NCBI GenBank assembly: GCA_964516055.1
Contig: CAZEYK010000054.1
Location: 1-6,350, forward strand
Length of the DNA: 6,350 nucleotides
Direction: 5' to 3'
Origin: JABIEQ01 sp964516055
GTDB lineage: Bacteria; Patescibacteriota; Patescibacteriia; Magasanikbacterales; UBA922
In this document: positions 5,617 through 6,350 of the stretch, piece by piece
Layout of the letters: each line of letters opens with the position of its first letter
Numbering within the stretch: position 1 is the stretch's first letter
Program-made: the position numbers and the translations under genes
Notes under the pieces: model-generated
Seen by the model: the letters and a program-made list of their open reading frames with translations, nothing else
Told to the model about the DNA's origin: nothing
The model's database searches: none

Positions 5617-6350
5617 TTATTTTATAGGAGAAAATCTCCCCTTTTTAATACCATTAATTATTTGTTTTGCCCTGACTTGTCCAATGGATATAATTCTTTC
5701 TTGCTTTGGATCCAGTGTAGCTCTTAAAAAACCACTGCCCTCAAATTTTGGGCTAAAAATATTTATATTCCCATTATTTTTGTTATCAATAAACTTTTTA
5801 CCATTCTTCGTAATAGATTCTAAAATCTGATTTGGTTCCTTATTTAACTGTTTTGATAAGTTATTTAATTTCTTTTGTGCACTTATAACTCTGGGCAAAT
5901 TTTTTAACCCTTTATTAAATATTCTACTTCTGCCCCTCGTCCCAAGTAATAATCCCAACTTTGCCCCAGCAAATAATCTATCTGATAAATCTTGTTGTTC
6001 ATTAGTTACTGTCGATATATCACTAAACGCTGATCCTAGTGCATTAATATTATCAGAAGGATCGCCAACTAATATTTTCCGTGCTTCTCCTTTTATTGGA
6101 CTCACTTGGTTTAACAAAAGTTGCACTGCAGGGGTTTGGTCTACTTTTGAAACATTATTCCCAACACCGTAGATCACCGTGGCAGCATTACCTGAATTAT
6201 TAGAAATGTAGTTGAAAAATTTTTCTAGTATTTCACCATTTGGATCTATATATAGAACCGGATTATTCCGCACATAACTATATGAGTTTAGCTGCTGTGG
6301 ATCATACAGGAATTGCTCTGGATTTGCTCTACTTGCTGGGTCGATACTCG
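5617..6350 (-). CDS. RHS protein, C-terminal end (partial; continues beyond the right edge): core end plus toxin tip 2
   Basis: The frame is open to the window edge. The GTG at 6273 that could be taken as a start is simply the Val of the conserved YVRNNPV motif. Upstream codons read on as RHS core (PEQF, LYDPQQLNSYSY), so the gene starts outside the window and this is its 3' end. The core ends at YIDPNGE (about 6235), and about 204 residues of variable tip follow. The first half is a mixed region with a short Leu/Gly-rich stretch (LFAGAKLGLLLGTRG). The last 60 residues, with KKFIDNKNNG, SGFLRATLDPKQERI, GQVRAKQI and GRFSPIK, look like a compact basic nuclease-type toxin domain. The neighbouring immunity gene resembles colicin-D immunity proteins, so an RNase of the barnase/EndoU/colicin-D/RelE group is a reasonable but unproven guess. 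Whether it is delivered by contact or secretion cannot be seen here. Confidence 0.88.
   Translation of the reverse strand, partial: SIDPASRANPEQFLYDPQQLNSYSYVRNNPVLYIDPNGEILEKFFNYISNNSGNAATVIYGVGNNVSKVDQTPAVQLLLNQVSPIKGEARKILVGDPSDNINALGSAFSDISTVTNEQQDLSDRLFAGAKLGLLLGTRGRSRIFNKGLKNLPRVISAQKKLNNLSKQLNKEPNQILESITKNGKKFIDNKNNGNINIFSPKFEGSGFLRATLDPKQERIISIGQVRAKQIINGIKKGRFSPIK
6296..6350 (-). repeat. 55-bp RHS-core direct repeat, copy 2 (runs off the window)
   Basis: Identical to 4011-4065 up to the last base of the window, so the real repeat is probably longer. Toward lower coordinates identity breaks first at synonymous positions and then fully past the DPNGE boundary. Confidence 0.95.

Noticed and set aside
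5627..5639. Small perfect inverted repeat GGAGA-AAA-TCTCC at the end of the RHS toxin gene
   Set aside because: Only five base pairs inside coding sequence (FSPIK end), with no second copy and no T tract; likely chance.
5617..6273. A complete 218-residue gene starting at the GTG at 6273
   Set aside because: The GTG is the Val of the conserved YVRNNP core motif and RHS codons continue upstream to the window edge, so the gene is partial.
1..6350. CRISPR array, tRNA or rRNA genes
   Set aside because: No regularly spaced short direct repeats with unique spacers and no tRNA or rRNA-like sequence were seen; the only repeats are the RHS core, the REP hairpins and protein-coding repeats.

Overview
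All convincing genes in this window lie on the minus strand, so it is described here from right to left, the direction of transcription. The DNA looks bacterial, and AT-rich except in the RHS core and the repeat hairpins. RHS core wording, a REP-associated tyrosine transposase (RAYT) and a secreted FG-GAP/ASPIC protein would suit an environmental or candidate-phyla (Patescibacteria-like) bacterium. That placement is inference; no rRNA or marker gene is present. Stops used are TAA and TAG, and the standard code reads cleanly.

Layout: (1) 6350-5617 is the 3' end of an RHS gene. The end of the RHS core enters from outside the window and is followed by an about 200-residue toxin tip. (2) 5613-5329 is a small acidic immunity gene resembling colicin-D-type immunity proteins; its last residues are encoded by a transposon end. 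(3) 5356-4693 is a RAYT element: an HUH transposase gene between two inverted, imperfect REP hairpins. (4) About 4690-3344 is a second, 5'-truncated RHS fragment: the end of the core plus a different toxin tip. (5) 3341-3000 is its own immunity gene. (6) 2990-2869 is a short non-autonomous element (REPIN/MITE-like) with the same two inverted hairpins as the RAYT element but no gene. (7) 2835-64 is a 923-residue exported protein with six FG-GAP-type calcium motifs, an ASPIC/UnbV-like domain and three tandem repeats of about 156 residues. (8) 63-1 is the start of the next intergenic space, with a Shine-Dalgarno-like motif near the edge.

How it fits together: this is a polymorphic-toxin locus with a stacked, displaced ('orphan') cassette. 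The two RHS pieces share a 55-bp identical stretch of core DNA that runs off the window, while their toxin and immunity parts are unrelated. This is the classic pattern of RHS tip replacement by recombination in the core. The unusual point is that both toxin-immunity modules are closed on the 3' side by the same REP-type hairpin in the same orientation. Each cassette is therefore bracketed by shared DNA: RHS core on one side and a RAYT-family end on the other. The locus reads as two copies of the unit [RHS core - toxin - immunity - RAYT-family element], one with a full RAYT and one with its gene-less derivative.
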